Assembly: GCA_023252395.1 (NCBI GenBank)
Contig: JAJPDY010000079.1
Coordinates: forward strand, 1-6,071
Source: Nitrososphaera sp.
GTDB taxonomy: Archaea; Thermoproteota; Nitrososphaeria; Nitrososphaerales; Nitrososphaeraceae
Direction: 5' to 3'
Length of the DNA stretch: 6,071 bases
Notes under the pieces: model-generated
Told to the model about the DNA's origin: nothing
Databases searched by the model: none
The model's input: only the letters and a program-made list of their open reading frames with translations
Program-made: the position numbers and the translations under genes
Part shown: positions 5,091 through 6,071 of the stretch, piece by piece
Numbering within the stretch: position 1 is the first letter of the stretch
Layout of the letters: every line of letters starts with the position of its first letter

Positions 5091-5615
5091 GTGTCAGGAG
5101 CAACCTTTTACCACTATGGCATATCGCCCTGGGAGCTTGAGGTCATTTACGACACGCTAAAGCGCTCCTACGAGGTGGAAGAGAAGCAGGTGCAGCCTGA
5201 CGACCCGCAGTACGTGAGCATGATCGAGATCGGGTTCCCGGTGCCGTACGACGAGTCGTTCTTTCAAGAGTTCACGATGGAAAGCTGGTTCAAGATAAAG
5301 GGCGTGGTAAAGGACATCAAGCGCAGGCGGGGCAGAAAAGGCATCAAGACCTTTCTCAGGTTTTCAGGGATAGGCAAGGACGACATCGAAGTAGTGTTCC
5401 CGCTGACTAGCAAGGGCGACAGGCAGTTTGAGATGGGCATCGAAAAGATAGAGTACCTGGTCGACATCGTGCCCCTCCAGCTAAAGTCCATCCCGGCAAA
5501 GACTGAAGAAGTGTGGTACGCCTTTGACGAAGCAAGCTCAAAGTGGAGCCCGTCTGTGGCCAAGAGTAACGACATCAACTACATCTTTAAAAACGGCGAA
5601 TGGAAGACAAAGTGA
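5091..5615 (+). CDS. Uncharacterised protein, possibly beta-rich
   Basis: I do not recognise this 174-residue protein. It begins with a short helical region, S-P-W-E-L-E-V-I-Y-D-T-L-K-R-S-Y (12-27). A middle section at 40-110 has several hydrophobic strands separated by turns, including a very basic turn I-K-R-R-R-G-R-K-G-I-K (76-86) that could contact nucleic acid or another acidic partner. The C-terminus is rich in Trp/Tyr (142-143, 152, 164, 171). There is no signal peptide or membrane segment. The GTG at 5091 is the only plausible start between the upstream stop and the conserved-looking Y-G-I-S-P-W region, and a TATA-like box lies about 30 bases ahead. A longer frame from a GTG at 4977 would overlap the previous gene by 73 bases. 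The TGA stop abuts the stop of the convergent gene at 5616 with no base between. Confidence 0.7.
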   Translation: MSGATFYHYGISPWELEVIYDTLKRSYEVEEKQVQPDDPQYVSMIEIGFPVPYDESFFQEFTMESWFKIKGVVKDIKRRRGRKGIKTFLRFSGIGKDDIEVVFPLTSKGDRQFEMGIEKIEYLVDIVPLQLKSIPAKTEEVWYAFDEASSKWSPSVAKSNDINYIFKNGEWKTK

Positions 5616-5621
5616 TCACTT
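5610..5621. repeat. 12-base perfect palindrome formed by two abutting stop codons
   Basis: AAGTGATCACTT is its own reverse complement. It arises because both convergent genes end in the same two codons, AAG TGA (Lys-stop), with zero bases between them. Read as RNA from either strand it could fold only without a loop, so it is not a hairpin; a dimeric protein site is possible but unsupported. Confidence 0.6.
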
Positions 5622-6056
5622 CATCTGGTTTATTGCCGGCGAGTCGTGCACCGCCTTGCTAAGCTCCTTGTACTTTTTGTCTACAAACTGCAATGATTCT
5701 GCTAGCTTTTTCGACTTGCCGTACTTGAAGCGCACCAGCTCGCGGTGGCGCCAAAAGTGCTTGCCTTCCGCTACTGACAGGGTGGTAAAGTAGTCCGGCC
5801 CCTTCAGGCCGTCTGGCAGCTTGACGCTATAGGGCAGCAGGTACTCGATGCTGAACCACTCGTCGCCGTCAGGGTAGTCGTTGCCAGTCGATATGTCAAA
5901 GTAGAGGTGCAGGACGTCTTCAATGGTCAGGCCGTCGTCAGAGATGAACGGGTGCTTGACGCTTGACTTGTGGTAGTCCATCTTTAGCAGCTGGGGCTCA
6001 AAGTAAGCCTTGATTATCGCCCGGCGAAAGACCTCATTTGCCTCCTTAAGGTTCAA
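5616..6056 (-). CDS. Uncharacterised protein, 5' end possibly beyond the window
   Basis: I do not recognise this protein of at least 146 residues. It begins with a helical stretch N-L-K-E-A-N-E-V-F-R-R-A (2-13). The middle is acidic and aromatic: D-D-G-L-T-I-E-D-V-L-H-L (40-51), D-Y-P-D-G-D-E-W-F (60-68), then P-D-Y-F (87-90), H-F-W-R-H-R (100-105) and a Lys-rich C-terminal helix. It looks soluble, with no signal peptide or membrane segment. The first start codon in view is a TTG at 6056, but the frame stays open through five more codons to the window edge (6071) with no stop, so the true start may lie outside. It is convergent with the gene ending at 5615, stop against stop. A real gene is favoured because no longer frame competes here and the sequence is protein-like in composition; no function is assigned. 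Confidence 0.7.
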   Translation of the reverse strand: MNLKEANEVFRRAIIKAYFEPQLLKMDYHKSSVKHPFISDDGLTIEDVLHLYFDISTGNDYPDGDEWFSIEYLLPYSVKLPDGLKGPDYFTTLSVAEGKHFWRHRELVRFKYGKSKKLAESLQFVDKKYKELSKAVHDSPAINQMK

Positions 6057-6071
6057 AGATATCGTATAGCG

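Noticed and set aside
1..6071. tRNA, rRNA, CRISPR array, insertion sequence or prophage signals
   Set aside because: I saw no cloverleaf-like sequence, no regularly spaced direct repeats, no terminal inverted repeats with a transposase, and no integrase or attachment-site pattern.

Overview
The window looks like chromosomal DNA from an archaeon, most likely an ammonia-oxidising Nitrososphaera-type thaumarchaeon. This is inferred from gene content and style, not from a marker gene. The evidence is an archaeal-type LeuC/LeuD pair, a coenzyme F420 gamma-glutamyl ligase (CofE), a small DUF504/UPF0248-like protein, frequent ATA and AGG/AGA codons with mid-range GC, TATA-like boxes about 25 bases upstream of starts with almost no Shine-Dalgarno signals, and many TTG/GTG starts.

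Layout, left to right. Positions 1-92 (minus) carry the start of an exported protein with a clear signal peptide; the rest lies outside the window. Positions 196-1235 (plus) hold an unrecognised aromatic-rich protein, translationally coupled by an ATGA overlap to a YkgJ/CxxCxxCC-type cysteine-cluster protein. A DUF504-like gene (1449-1222, minus) runs into the tail of that gene. It shares one centrally placed TATA element with a ChaB-domain gene (1498-1791, plus) that carries a histone-tail-like basic N-terminus. Next comes the leuC-leuD operon on the minus strand (3567-1793), encoding 3-isopropylmalate dehydratase, with cofE (3674-4426, plus) divergent from it. The right end holds three unrecognised proteins: two on plus (4498-5049 and 5091-5615) and one convergent on minus (6056-5616, possibly continuing past the window edge).

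How the genes relate. LeuC and LeuD form one heterodimeric [4Fe-4S] enzyme of leucine biosynthesis, possibly also serving the homologous lysine step. CofE finishes the polyglutamate tail of F420. The remaining genes show no shared pathway. The region is very compact: there is no gap over about 100 bases, and all three convergent junctions overlap, abut or are one base apart. I see no tRNA, rRNA, CRISPR array, insertion sequence or prophage signal. I do not see clear evidence of a new multi-gene system. The most distinctive items are the symmetric shared promoter at 1467-1480, the basic tail on the ChaB protein, and the group of uncharacterised genes at the right end.
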